A DNA stretch of 7,820 bases, taken from contig JBGCEI010000032.1 of assembly GCA_045106295.1 (NCBI GenBank), positions 1 to 7,820 of the forward strand, written 5' to 3'. The notes below the pieces were generated by a model. The model was not told the DNA's origin, ran no database searches, and worked only from the letters and a program-made list of their open reading frames with translations. A program made the translations under genes and the position numbers. The DNA is from WTJX01 sp045106295 (lineage in GTDB: Bacteria > Bacteroidota > Bacteroidia > Cytophagales > JAAEPT01). Shown piece after piece: positions 1 to 6,092 of the stretch. Each line of letters opens with the position of its first letter. The stretch's first letter is position 1.

Positions 1-1245
1 AGAACCTAATTCTTCTTCAATACGAAGTAATTGGTTATACTTAGCCATTCTATCCGATCTAGAAGCAGATCCAGTTTTGATCTGACCAGTGTTCAATGCT
101 ACTGCTAAATCAGAGATAGTAGTATCTTCTGTTTCCCCTGATCTATGAGACATCACACATTTGTATTTGTTCTTCTGAGCTAAAGATACCGCATCAATCG
201 TTTCAGAAAGAGAACCTATCTGGTTAAACTTCACTAATAATGCATTTGCAATATTCTCGTCTATCCCTTTGCTTAACTTCTCTACATTAGTAACAAATAG
301 ATCATCACCTACTAATTGGATTTTATCACCAGAAAGTTCAGTTAACTTCTTCCATCCAGCCCAGTCATTTTCGTCCATTCCGTCTTCAATAGAAACGATA
401 GGGTATTTATCAGCCCAGTCATTCCAGAAGTTAGCCATCTCGTCAGAAGTTAATTTATCTCCTGTAGACCATTTCAATTCGTAAAGACCAGTTTCTTTGT
501 TGTAGAACTCAGAACTAGCAGCATCCATAGCGATCATTATCTCATCACCTGGTTTGTAACCTGCTTTTTCAGTTGCTTCAAGAATAGTTTCGATAGCTTC
601 CACGTTAGATCCTAAATTAGGTGCAAACCCACCTTCGTCACCTACGTTAGTAGACATTCCTTTGCTACTCAATACTTTCTTTAAGTTATGGAATATCTCA
701 GAACCCATTTTTAATGCATGAGAGAACGACTCTGCACCAACTGGCATAATCATAAACTCTTGAAAGTCAATAGAGTTATCTGCATGGCTACCACCATTGA
801 TGATGTTCATCATCGGTACTGGCATTGTATTAGCACCCACACCACCTAAGTATCTGTACAATGGTTGACCAGTTTCATCAGCTGCTGCTTTAGCAACTGC
901 TAAAGATACTCCTAAGATAGCGTTAGCACCTAGTTTACCTTTATTAGCTGTTCCATCGATACTGATCATCAAAGAATCTAATTCTTTCTGATCGAATACT
1001 GACTTACCTAATAATTCAGGAACTAAGATTTCGTTTACGTTAGCTACTGCTTTTAACACTCCTTTTCCCATGAAGTCACTACCACCGTCTCTTAATTCTA
1101 CGGCTTCGTGCTCTCCCGTAGATGCTCCAGATGGAACTGCAGCTCTACCAAAACATCCGTTTTCAGTAACTACATCTACTTCTACAGTAGGGTTACCTCT
1201 TGAGTCAAAAATTTGTCGTGCGTTTATTTGTGCGATCAAACTCAT
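1..1245 (-). CDS. eno: Enolase (2-phosphoglycerate dehydratase), 3' end cut off by window
   Basis: Enolase interconverts 2-phosphoglycerate and phosphoenolpyruvate in glycolysis and gluconeogenesis. It is a cytosolic, Mg-dependent enzyme. The visible part is 415 codons without a stop and ends at LRIEEELGS, so probably only some 10-15 C-terminal residues lie beyond the left edge. The N-terminal cap domain starts MSLIAQINARQIFDSRGNPT, and the flexible-loop motif SGASTGEHEA is at about 39-48. The barrel domain has all expected catalytic features: general acid/base Glu204 (GDEGG), Mg ligands Asp241, Glu287 (SIEDG) and Asp314 (GDD), catalytic Lys339 inside the family signature LLVKFNQIGSLSET (336-349), substrate-binding HRS at 367-369 and Lys390. 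The ATG at 1243-1245 fits the family N-terminus and has an A-rich leader without a Shine-Dalgarno sequence. The gene follows carA by 44 bp with no clear promoter between them, so cotranscription is plausible but not shown. Confidence 0.98.
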   Translation of the reverse strand, partial: MSLIAQINARQIFDSRGNPTVEVDVVTENGCFGRAAVPSGASTGEHEAVELRDGGSDFMGKGVLKAVANVNEILVPELLGKSVFDQKELDSLMISIDGTANKGKLGANAILGVSLAVAKAAADETGQPLYRYLGGVGANTMPVPMMNIINGGSHADNSIDFQEFMIMPVGAESFSHALKMGSEIFHNLKKVLSSKGMSTNVGDEGGFAPNLGSNVEAIETILEATEKAGYKPGDEIMIAMDAASSEFYNKETGLYELKWSTGDKLTSDEMANFWNDWADKYPIVSIEDGMDENDWAGWKKLTELSGDKIQLVGDDLFVTNVEKLSKGIDENIANALLVKFNQIGSLSETIDAVSLAQKNKYKCVMSHRSGETEDTTISDLAVALNTGQIKTGSASRSDRMAKYNQLLRIEEELGS

Positions 1246-1289
1246 TCTTTAAAAATAATTAGGTTTAAAATTGTTTACTTTTCTAGCTA

Positions 1290-2414
1290 CTAAGATACTA
1301 GTTGGCTTTTGTTTTCGCTAATTAAGTTCACGAATTCATCAAACAAATAGCGAGAGTCATGCGGCCCTGGAGAAGACTCTGGGTGAAATTGAACAGAAAA
1401 TGCGTTCTTCCCTTTTATTCGAATGCCTGCTACTACACCATCATTTAAATTAATGTGTGATAGTTCTACATTATCGCTCTTCTCTACCTCTTCTTTATTC
1501 ACAGCAAAACCATGGTTTTGAGAAGTCACTTCACATAAACCTGTATTTAAATTTTTCACTGGATGATTCAGCCCCCTATGCCCTTGGTGCATTTTGAAAG
1601 TACCTACACCATTTGCTAATGAAATAATCTGATGTCCTAAACATATACCGAACATAGGATAATCCTCTTCCAAAATTTGCTTTACCGTGTCAATCGCATA
1701 GCTTGTAGCAAACGGGTCACCTGGTCCATTAGAAATAAAGAATGCATCAGGGTTCCATTTCTTCATTTCTTCAAAGCTGGTCTTAGCAGGAAACACCTTA
1801 CATAGACAGTCTCTAGTAGTTAAATGATGAAGGATACTCTTCTTTATACCTAAATCAAGAACGGCTACTTTATGTGTTGCATTCTTATCGCCTAACTCAT
1901 ATACTTCTGTAGTCGTGACTTTTGTGGAAAGCTCTAAGCCTGACATAGAAGGAATCTCTTTTACTTTCTTTTTAAGCTCATCAACATCAACTATTTCAGA
2001 TGAAATAATAGCATTCATTGCTCCTGCATCTCTGATTTTCAACACCAATTCTCTTGTGTCAATATCACTAATACCTACAATACCATGTTTCTCAAAATAC
2101 GCTTGTAATGAATCTGTCGATTTGTAACGAGAAGCTAGAGAAGCGAAGTCTTTACAAACAAGACCAGCAAACTGCACCTGTCTTGATTCATCTTCATCAT
2201 CTTCCAACACACCATAATTACCAATATGGCTAGCCGTATTTATAATGATCTGACCATAATAAGAAGGGTCAGTATATATTTCTTGATATCCAGTCATCCC
2301 TGTATTAAAACAGATTTCACCGGTAGTAGTACCTATTGTCCCTACAGCATATCCTTGATAAACTGTTTCGTCTTCTAAAACTAAATAAGCGGTTTGTCTA
2401 GATGTATATTTCAT
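1290..2414 (-). CDS. carA: Carbamoyl-phosphate synthase small (glutaminase) subunit
   Basis: The small subunit hydrolyses glutamine and passes ammonia to CarB, which makes carbamoyl phosphate for pyrimidine and arginine synthesis in the cytosol. The protein is 374 residues, the normal length for the family. The N-terminal CPSase small-chain domain (about 5-150) contains GEICFNTGMTGYQEIYTDPSY. The C-terminal class-I glutamine amidotransferase domain (about 180-365) has the nucleophile elbow GICLGHQ with Cys258, the TSQNHGFAV segment (298-305), and the His344/Glu346 pair in QFHPESSPGPHD. The triad therefore looks intact. The ATG at 2412-2414 fits the family and lies about 27 nt after a good Bacteroidota -7 element. 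The reading frame ends in two tandem TAG codons (1290-1292 and 1287-1289). carB is not in the window. A terminator separates the gene from the ribosomal block, so carA probably has its own promoter and control. Confidence 0.97.
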   Translation of the reverse strand: MKYTSRQTAYLVLEDETVYQGYAVGTIGTTTGEICFNTGMTGYQEIYTDPSYYGQIIINTASHIGNYGVLEDDEDESRQVQFAGLVCKDFASLASRYKSTDSLQAYFEKHGIVGISDIDTRELVLKIRDAGAMNAIISSEIVDVDELKKKVKEIPSMSGLELSTKVTTTEVYELGDKNATHKVAVLDLGIKKSILHHLTTRDCLCKVFPAKTSFEEMKKWNPDAFFISNGPGDPFATSYAIDTVKQILEEDYPMFGICLGHQIISLANGVGTFKMHQGHRGLNHPVKNLNTGLCEVTSQNHGFAVNKEEVEKSDNVELSHINLNDGVVAGIRIKGKNAFSVQFHPESSPGPHDSRYLFDEFVNLISENKSQLVS

Positions 2415-2441
2415 ATGGCGTTCTACTTGTCTAAAATCTTA

Positions 2442-2473
2442 CAAATTTACATTGATTCAGTGGGATAATTAAA
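2442..2473 (-). promoter_or_regulatory. Putative Bacteroidota-type promoter of carA
   Basis: Read on the minus strand, TAAATTTG (2442-2449) is an exact match to the Bacteroidota -7 consensus TAnnTTTG. TTTA (2470-2473), one base away from the -33 consensus TTTG, lies 20 bp upstream. Transcription would start around 2434-2438, giving a leader of roughly 20-25 nt before the carA ATG. That leaves no room for an attenuator or riboswitch in the transcript. The call rests on the motif match and its position between a terminator and a start codon. The start site itself is inferred. Confidence 0.65.
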
Positions 2474-2474
2474 C

Positions 2475-2495
2475 TTAATCAGCTGATTAATCAGC
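2475..2495. promoter_or_regulatory. Nested palindrome upstream of the carA promoter, candidate operator
   Basis: A perfect 16-bp palindrome, TTAATCAGCTGATTAA (2475-2490), overlaps a perfect 14-bp palindrome, GCTGATTAATCAGC (2482-2495). Together they contain three overlapping copies of the 8-bp unit TAATCAGC in alternating orientation (2476-2483, 2482-2489, 2488-2495). The element abuts the putative -33 box, where a regulator could touch RNA polymerase. It has no T run on either side, so it does not look like a terminator, and it lies upstream of the inferred start site, so it should act as DNA rather than RNA. The binding protein is unknown. I do not recognise it as an ArgR or PyrR site. Confidence 0.45.
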
Positions 2496-2523
2496 ATAAT
2501 TATTCACATTTTCTATTGGGCAT

Positions 2524-2557
2524 AAAAAAAGGATTAAGCTATGAAGCTTAATCCTTT
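2524..2557 (-). terminator. Rho-independent terminator after rplQ
   Basis: On the minus strand a perfect 13-bp stem (arms 2545-2557 and 2528-2540, AAAGGATTAAGCT pairing with AGCTTAATCCTTT) closes a 4-nt loop (2541-2544). The arm's own TTT runs into four more T (2524-2527). It begins 23 bp after the rplQ stop codon and precedes the carA promoter. It therefore most likely ends the long ribosomal-protein/rpoA transcript. The stem is AT-rich, but its length, perfect pairing and T tract make the call strong. On the plus strand the T tract is poor, so bidirectional action is less likely. Confidence 0.9.
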
Positions 2558-2580
2558 CTAATTTTAAATGATTTCAAAGA

Positions 2581-3297
2581 TTACTCTTTACCACCGTCTA
2601 ATTCATCTTGCCATTTCTTAAGAGCATCCCATTCGCCTTTAGCAGCCATGTCAGCTTGCTTAGCCCAAGTAGATGAATCCATTGAACTGTATGGAGAACC
2701 AGCAGTTTCGAGAATTGCTTTTAATTCTTCTTCTGACTTAGAAGCAAGATCAGTAAATGACACAATACCTTCTGCATTAAAGATATCTTGAACTTTTGGA
2801 CCGATACCCTCAACTTTTCTCAAATCATCTCCTTTAGGAGCAGTTTCAGTAGTTTCAGTTTTTGCTTTAGAAGCACCTTTACTTCTTCTAGACTTAGGTT
2901 TAGCAGCTGTTTTCTTTTTCTTATTCGGAGTGTAGATCTCATTATAATCTACTAACTCTATCATACAGATTTCAGCGTTATCACCTTTTCTATTTCCAAG
3001 CTTAATAATTCTTGTGTACCCTCCAGGTCTTGCAGCCACTTTTTCTGCTACATCTCTAAAAAGAATATTTACACTTTCTTTATCTTGGAGGTAAGAAAAA
3101 ACCGTTCTTCTAGAGTGAGTAGTATCATTCTTACTTTTTGTAATCAAAGGCTCTACGTATCCTCTTAATGCCTTAGCTTTAGCTACAGTAGTTGTTATTC
3201 TCTTATTTAAGATTAACGAAGAAGCCATATTCGACAACATCGCTTTTCTGTGAGAAGCAGTTCTACCTAGATAATGTATTTTATTTCCGTGTCTCAT
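2581..3297 (-). CDS. rplQ: 50S ribosomal protein L17 with long C-terminal HhH-like extension
   Basis: L17 is a large-subunit protein near the peptide exit tunnel region. Residues 1 to about 120 are the normal L17 core: MRHGNKIHYLGRTASHRKAM at the N-terminus, the basic helix NKRITTTVAKAKALRGYVEPLI, and the end segment RPGGYTRIIKLGNRKGDNAEICMIELVDYNE. The usual family length is about 115-125 residues, but this protein has 238. A lysine-rich low-complexity linker (about 122-157) leads to a folded-looking tail (158-238) with the helix-hairpin-helix signature VEGIGPK at 162-168, then an acidic helical end with Trp211, Trp223 and Trp229. I recall similar tails on L17 and L21 of Bacteroidota. The function of the tail is not known to me; nucleic-acid or protein binding is an inference. 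The gene starts 1 nt after the rpoA stop (TAA G ATG), which suggests coupled translation. It is the last gene before the terminator. Confidence 0.97.
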   Translation of the reverse strand: MRHGNKIHYLGRTASHRKAMLSNMASSLILNKRITTTVAKAKALRGYVEPLITKSKNDTTHSRRTVFSYLQDKESVNILFRDVAEKVAARPGGYTRIIKLGNRKGDNAEICMIELVDYNEIYTPNKKKKTAAKPKSRRSKGASKAKTETTETAPKGDDLRKVEGIGPKVQDIFNAEGIVSFTDLASKSEEELKAILETAGSPYSSMDSSTWAKQADMAAKGEWDALKKWQDELDGGKE

Positions 3298-3298
3298 C

Positions 3299-4294
3299 TT
3301 ATTCTTCGTCTAATTTATATCTTGATAAATCCATACCAAACGTAAGATTCTTATCAGAAATTAATTGCTCTAATTCAGTCAATGATTTTTTACCGAAGTT
3401 TCTAAACTTCATCATATCAGAAATTTCTAGAGAAGCTAAATCTCCTAATGATTTTACATTAGCTGATTTTAAACAGTTGTATGCTCTTACTGAAAGATCC
3501 AATTCTGCAATAGGAGTCTTCAATAATTTTCTCATATGTAATACTTCTTCATCAACTACCTCTTCCTCTTCTGACTTAACAGATACGAAAGACATTGTTT
3601 GATCAGAAAATAACATAAAGTGTTGAATCAATATATTTGCTGCTGATTTCAATGCATCTTCAGGATGAATAGAACCGTCAGTTTTAATATCAAGAATTAA
3701 CTTCTCATAATCTGTTTTTTGCTCAACTCTTGTGTTTTCAACAGCATACTTTACATTTTTGATTGGAGTAAAGATGGCATCGATTGGAATAAATCCAAAT
3801 ACTTGCTCAGCAGGTTTGTTCTCTTCAGAAGGTAAATATCCTCTTCCCTTTTCGAGATTCAATTCAATTTCAAAATCTTTAGATTCATCAAGATCACAAA
3901 TTACGTGATCAGGATTAAGTATTTCAAAAACATCTGTAGAAGATGAAATATCACCAGCTTTAAATGCTTTCTTACCTGATACATTTACTGTAACCTTAAA
4001 CTTAGTCTCAGTATCTTCAGATATTTTCTTGAATCTTACCATTTTAAGGTTCAAGATAATTTCAGATACATCTTGTACAACACCTTCTATAGTTGAGAAT
4101 TCGTGCAAAACACCTGGCATTTTAATACCTGTGATAGCATACCCTTCTAGAGAAGAAAGTAAAATTCTTCTTAATGCGTTACCTATTGTAACTCCGTACC
4201 CCCTTTCAAGAGGTCTAAATTCGAAAGTTCCTTGGAAGTCATCAGACTTATCCATAACAACTTTCTCAGGCATTTGGAATGATAGAATTGACAT
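3299..4294 (-). CDS. rpoA: DNA-directed RNA polymerase alpha subunit
   Basis: The alpha dimer nucleates assembly of core RNA polymerase and contacts promoter DNA and regulators. The length of 331 residues is typical. The N-terminal domain (about 1-235) carries the conserved dimerisation stretch RPLERGYGVTIGNALRRILL (27-46) and the FGFIPIDAIFTPIKNVKY segment (166-183). An acidic linker (SEEEEVVDEE, 241-250) joins it to the C-terminal domain (about 257-325). That domain keeps the residues used for UP-element DNA contact in E. coli, in LSVRAYNCLK (Arg270, Asn273, Cys274) and the FGKKSLTELE helix-hairpin-helix (300-309). The ATG at 4292-4294 gives the expected N-terminus. It lies 28 bp after rpsD and 1 nt before rplQ, the standard alpha-operon order. 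Confidence 0.99.
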   Translation of the reverse strand: MSILSFQMPEKVVMDKSDDFQGTFEFRPLERGYGVTIGNALRRILLSSLEGYAITGIKMPGVLHEFSTIEGVVQDVSEIILNLKMVRFKKISEDTETKFKVTVNVSGKKAFKAGDISSSTDVFEILNPDHVICDLDESKDFEIELNLEKGRGYLPSEENKPAEQVFGFIPIDAIFTPIKNVKYAVENTRVEQKTDYEKLILDIKTDGSIHPEDALKSAANILIQHFMLFSDQTMSFVSVKSEEEEVVDEEVLHMRKLLKTPIAELDLSVRAYNCLKSANVKSLGDLASLEISDMMKFRNFGKKSLTELEQLISDKNLTFGMDLSRYKLDEE

Positions 4295-4322
4295 AATAAA
4301 TTCTTAAAATATAAATTATTAA

Positions 4323-4928
4323 TTACTTAGAGTACAATTCAACAATTAGTTGTTCTTGTACATTTTCAGGAATCTCTTCTCTGTTAGGCGCATTTAAAAA
4401 CTTACCTACAAGAGCTGCACTATCCCATTCTAACCAAGAATAACGTTTTGTGCTTGTAGCTGCTACACTATTTTTAATAGCTATCAAAGATTTAGACTTT
4501 TCTCTAACAGAAACAATATCACCTGATTTTAATGAATAAGAAGGAATATTAACCAACTCACCATTTACCGTGATATGTTTATGGGAAACTAATTGTCTAG
4601 CACCTCTACGAGTAGGTGAAATACCTAATCTATAAACTGTATTGTCTAATCTAGCCTCTAACAACTGAAGAAGAAGTGTACCAGTAATACCGCTTAAACC
4701 AGCTGCTTTCTTAAATAAATTAGAAAACTGCTTTTCTAATACACCATACGTGTATTTTACTTTTTGCTTAGCCATTAACTGAACAGCATATTCAGATTGC
4801 TTCTTTCTTCTACCTCTTCCATGTTGACCTGGAGGGTATGCTTTATTTGAAACCGCTTTACTTGGTCCAAATATCGGGTCATTAAAACGTCTGGCTATTT
4901 TAGCCTTTGGTCCTTTATATCTTGCCAT
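4323..4928 (-). CDS. rpsD: 30S ribosomal protein S4
   Basis: S4 is a primary 16S rRNA binding protein that nucleates the 5' domain of the small subunit and forms part of the mRNA entry and accuracy region. The protein has 201 residues, normal for bacteria. The N-terminal region (1-91) opens MARYKGPKAKIARRF and contains the conserved PPGQHGRGRRKKQSEY (32-47). It has no cysteine cluster, so this is the zinc-free form. The S4 RNA-binding domain (about 92-152) reads ARLDNTVYRLGISPTRRGARQLVSHKHITVNG. The C-terminus ends QEQLIVELYSK, as in other S4 proteins. In E. coli S4 represses the alpha operon by binding its leader. No comparable leader can be recognised here. Confidence 0.99.
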   Translation of the reverse strand: MARYKGPKAKIARRFNDPIFGPSKAVSNKAYPPGQHGRGRRKKQSEYAVQLMAKQKVKYTYGVLEKQFSNLFKKAAGLSGITGTLLLQLLEARLDNTVYRLGISPTRRGARQLVSHKHITVNGELVNIPSYSLKSGDIVSVREKSKSLIAIKNSVAATSTKRYSWLEWDSAALVGKFLNAPNREEIPENVQEQLIVELYSK

Positions 4929-4965
4929 TTTACTACGTGCTTAATTCTACCTTGTTAATAAAAAA

Positions 4966-5358
4966 TTATACTCTTCTTCTTTTGGGAGGTCTACAACCAT
5001 TGTGAGGTAACGGAGTTACATCTCTAATAGAGGTTACGTTAATCCCTGTATTTTGTACCGTTCTGATAGCAGACTCTCTACCAGCACCTGGTCCTTTTAC
5101 AAAAACTTCTACTTTTCTTAACCCTAAATCATATGCTTTTTGAGCACAATCAGAAGCAGCCATCTGAGCAGCGTACGGAGTATTTTTTTTAGAACCCCTG
5201 AATCCCATTTTACCAGCAGAAGACCAAGAAATCACTTGACCAGTACCGTTTGTCATAGAGATAATAATGTTGTTAAAAGTAGATTTAATGTGTACCTGAC
5301 CTACACTCTCTACGATAACTACTCTTTTCTTCGCTTTATCTTTTCTTTTTTCAGCCAT
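4966..5358 (-). CDS. rpsK: 30S ribosomal protein S11
   Basis: S11 sits on the platform of the small subunit near the mRNA exit and the Shine-Dalgarno/anti-Shine-Dalgarno helix. It has 130 residues, within the normal range. After a basic, variable N-terminus (MAEKRKDKAKKRV) comes the conserved fold with HIKSTFNNIIISMTNGTGQV (23-42), SSAGKMGFRGSKKNTPYAAQ (46-65), the glycine-rich KGPGAGRESAIR (88-99) and the family C-terminus LPHNGCRPPKRRRV. The Asn120-Gly121 pair is the site reported to form isoaspartate in E. coli S11. The gene lies 12 bp after rpsM and 37 bp before rpsD. It has no recognisable Shine-Dalgarno sequence. Confidence 0.99.
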   Translation of the reverse strand: MAEKRKDKAKKRVVIVESVGQVHIKSTFNNIIISMTNGTGQVISWSSAGKMGFRGSKKNTPYAAQMAASDCAQKAYDLGLRKVEVFVKGPGAGRESAIRTVQNTGINVTSIRDVTPLPHNGCRPPKRRRV

Positions 5359-5370
5359 AACTAGAACTTA

Positions 5371-5748
5371 TTATTTAGTTGCTTTCTTTTTGTTAGCCAT
5401 AGTTTTTCTCTTTCCTTTTCTAGTTCGAGAATTATTCTTAGTTCTCTGACCTCTTAAAGGAAGACCTTTTCTGTGTCTAAGACCTCTGTAACAACCTATG
5501 TCCATTAGCCTTTTAATACTTAGTTGAACTTCAGACCGAAGTACACCTTCAGTTTTATGTTCTGAATTAATTACACCACGAACTGCATTAGACTCTTCAT
5601 CAGTCCATTCCTGAACTTGCTTATTAGGGTCTACATTAGCTTTGGCTAAAATCTCTTTTGACAAACTTCTACCTATTCCGTAGATATACGTCAATGCGAT
5701 TTCACCTCTTTTCCTATCAGGAATATCTACACCTGCTATCCTTGCCAT
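5371..5748 (-). CDS. rpsM: 30S ribosomal protein S13
   Basis: S13 is in the head of the small subunit, forms intersubunit bridges and reaches the P-site tRNA with its basic C-terminal tail. The protein has 125 residues, typical for the family. The N-terminal part starts MARIAGVDIPDRKRGEIALTYIYGIG with the helix-two-turn-helix region following. The family signature GLPLRGQRTKNNSRTRKG is at 95-112, and the lysine-rich tail ends MANKKKATK. The ATG starts only 2 nt after the rpmJ stop codon (TAA TT ATG), so translation is probably coupled. Confidence 0.99.
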   Translation of the reverse strand: MARIAGVDIPDRKRGEIALTYIYGIGRSLSKEILAKANVDPNKQVQEWTDEESNAVRGVINSEHKTEGVLRSEVQLSIKRLMDIGCYRGLRHRKGLPLRGQRTKNNSRTRKGKRKTMANKKKATK

Positions 5749-5750
5749 AA

Positions 5751-5867
5751 TTAACCTTGTCTTTGTTTAAACTTTGGATTCTTTTTATTAATCACATATA
5801 GTTTCCCGTTACGGCGAACTATTTTGCAGTCAGCACTTCTTTTCTTGACAGATGCTCTAACTTTCAT
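5751..5867 (-). CDS. rpmJ: 50S ribosomal protein L36, zinc-free type
   Basis: This 38-codon gene encodes MKVRASVKKRSADCKIVRR at its N-terminus and ends NKKNPKFKQRQG, a clear match to L36, the smallest large-subunit protein. Zinc-binding L36 has a Cys-Cys-Cys-His set. Here only Cys14 of that set remains, with Ser11, Asn27 and Phe33 at the other positions, so the protein should not bind zinc. Its place between infA and rpsM is the standard bacterial order. The ATG lies 6 nt after the infA stop, and a weak AGG precedes it in that gap. The stop is 2 nt before rpsM. Confidence 0.97.
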   Translation of the reverse strand: MKVRASVKKRSADCKIVRRNGKLYVINKKNPKFKQRQG

Positions 5868-5873
5868 ACCTAT

Positions 5874-6092
5874 TTATTTATATCTGTAAACTATTCTACC
5901 TTTTGACAAATCATACGGTGACATTTCTAACTTCACCTTGTCTCCAGGTAATATTTTTATATAGTGCATTCTCATTTTCCCAGAGATATGTGCAATTAGC
6001 TGATGTCCATTTTCAAGTTCTACTCTAAACATTGCATTAGATAATGCTTCTAAAATAGTCCCGTCTTGTTCTATAGATGCTTGCTTTGCCAT
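5874..6092 (-). CDS. infA: Translation initiation factor IF-1
   Basis: IF-1 binds the A site of the 30S subunit during initiation and works with IF-2 and IF-3. The 72-residue protein is the exact usual length and forms a single S1-like OB fold. Hallmarks are MAKQASIEQDGTILEALSNAMFRVELENGH at the start, then AHISGKMRMHYIKILPGDKVKLEMSPYDLSKGRIVYRYK. Its ATG overlaps the secY stop by one base (TAATG at 6090-6094), a typical arrangement for translational coupling. A map gene, often found just before infA in other bacteria, is absent here. Confidence 0.99.
   Translation of the reverse strand: MAKQASIEQDGTILEALSNAMFRVELENGHQLIAHISGKMRMHYIKILPGDKVKLEMSPYDLSKGRIVYRYK

Noticed and set aside
269..484. 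Plus-strand open frames inside eno, carA, rpoA, rpsK and secY (for example 269-484, 1070-1252, 1915-2127, 4029-4307, 5140-5364, 6756-7013).
   Set aside because: Each lies mostly or wholly opposite a well-conserved minus-strand gene, and the translations are low-complexity Ser/Thr/Ile-rich strings typical of antisense shadows.
2475..2495. The nested palindrome considered as a second terminator of the ribosomal transcript.
   Set aside because: It has no T run after the stem on either strand and a weak AT-rich centre, and a much better terminator lies just upstream in the direction of transcription.
3337..3344. TACGTTTG on the minus strand matches the -7 promoter consensus TAnnTTTG upstream of rplQ.
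   Set aside because: It encodes the conserved LTFGM segment of the RpoA C-terminal domain and has no TTTG-like -33 partner at the right distance, so it is probably coincidental.
3192..3602. Plus-strand open frame of 136 codons across the rplQ/rpoA junction.
   Set aside because: It is antisense to two highly conserved genes, the translation resembles no protein family, and it has no promoter or start signal.
4929..4965. The 37-bp rpsK-rpsD gap and the 28-bp rpoA leader checked for an S4 autoregulatory structure.
   Set aside because: Both are short and AT-rich, with no stable hairpin or pseudoknot visible by eye.
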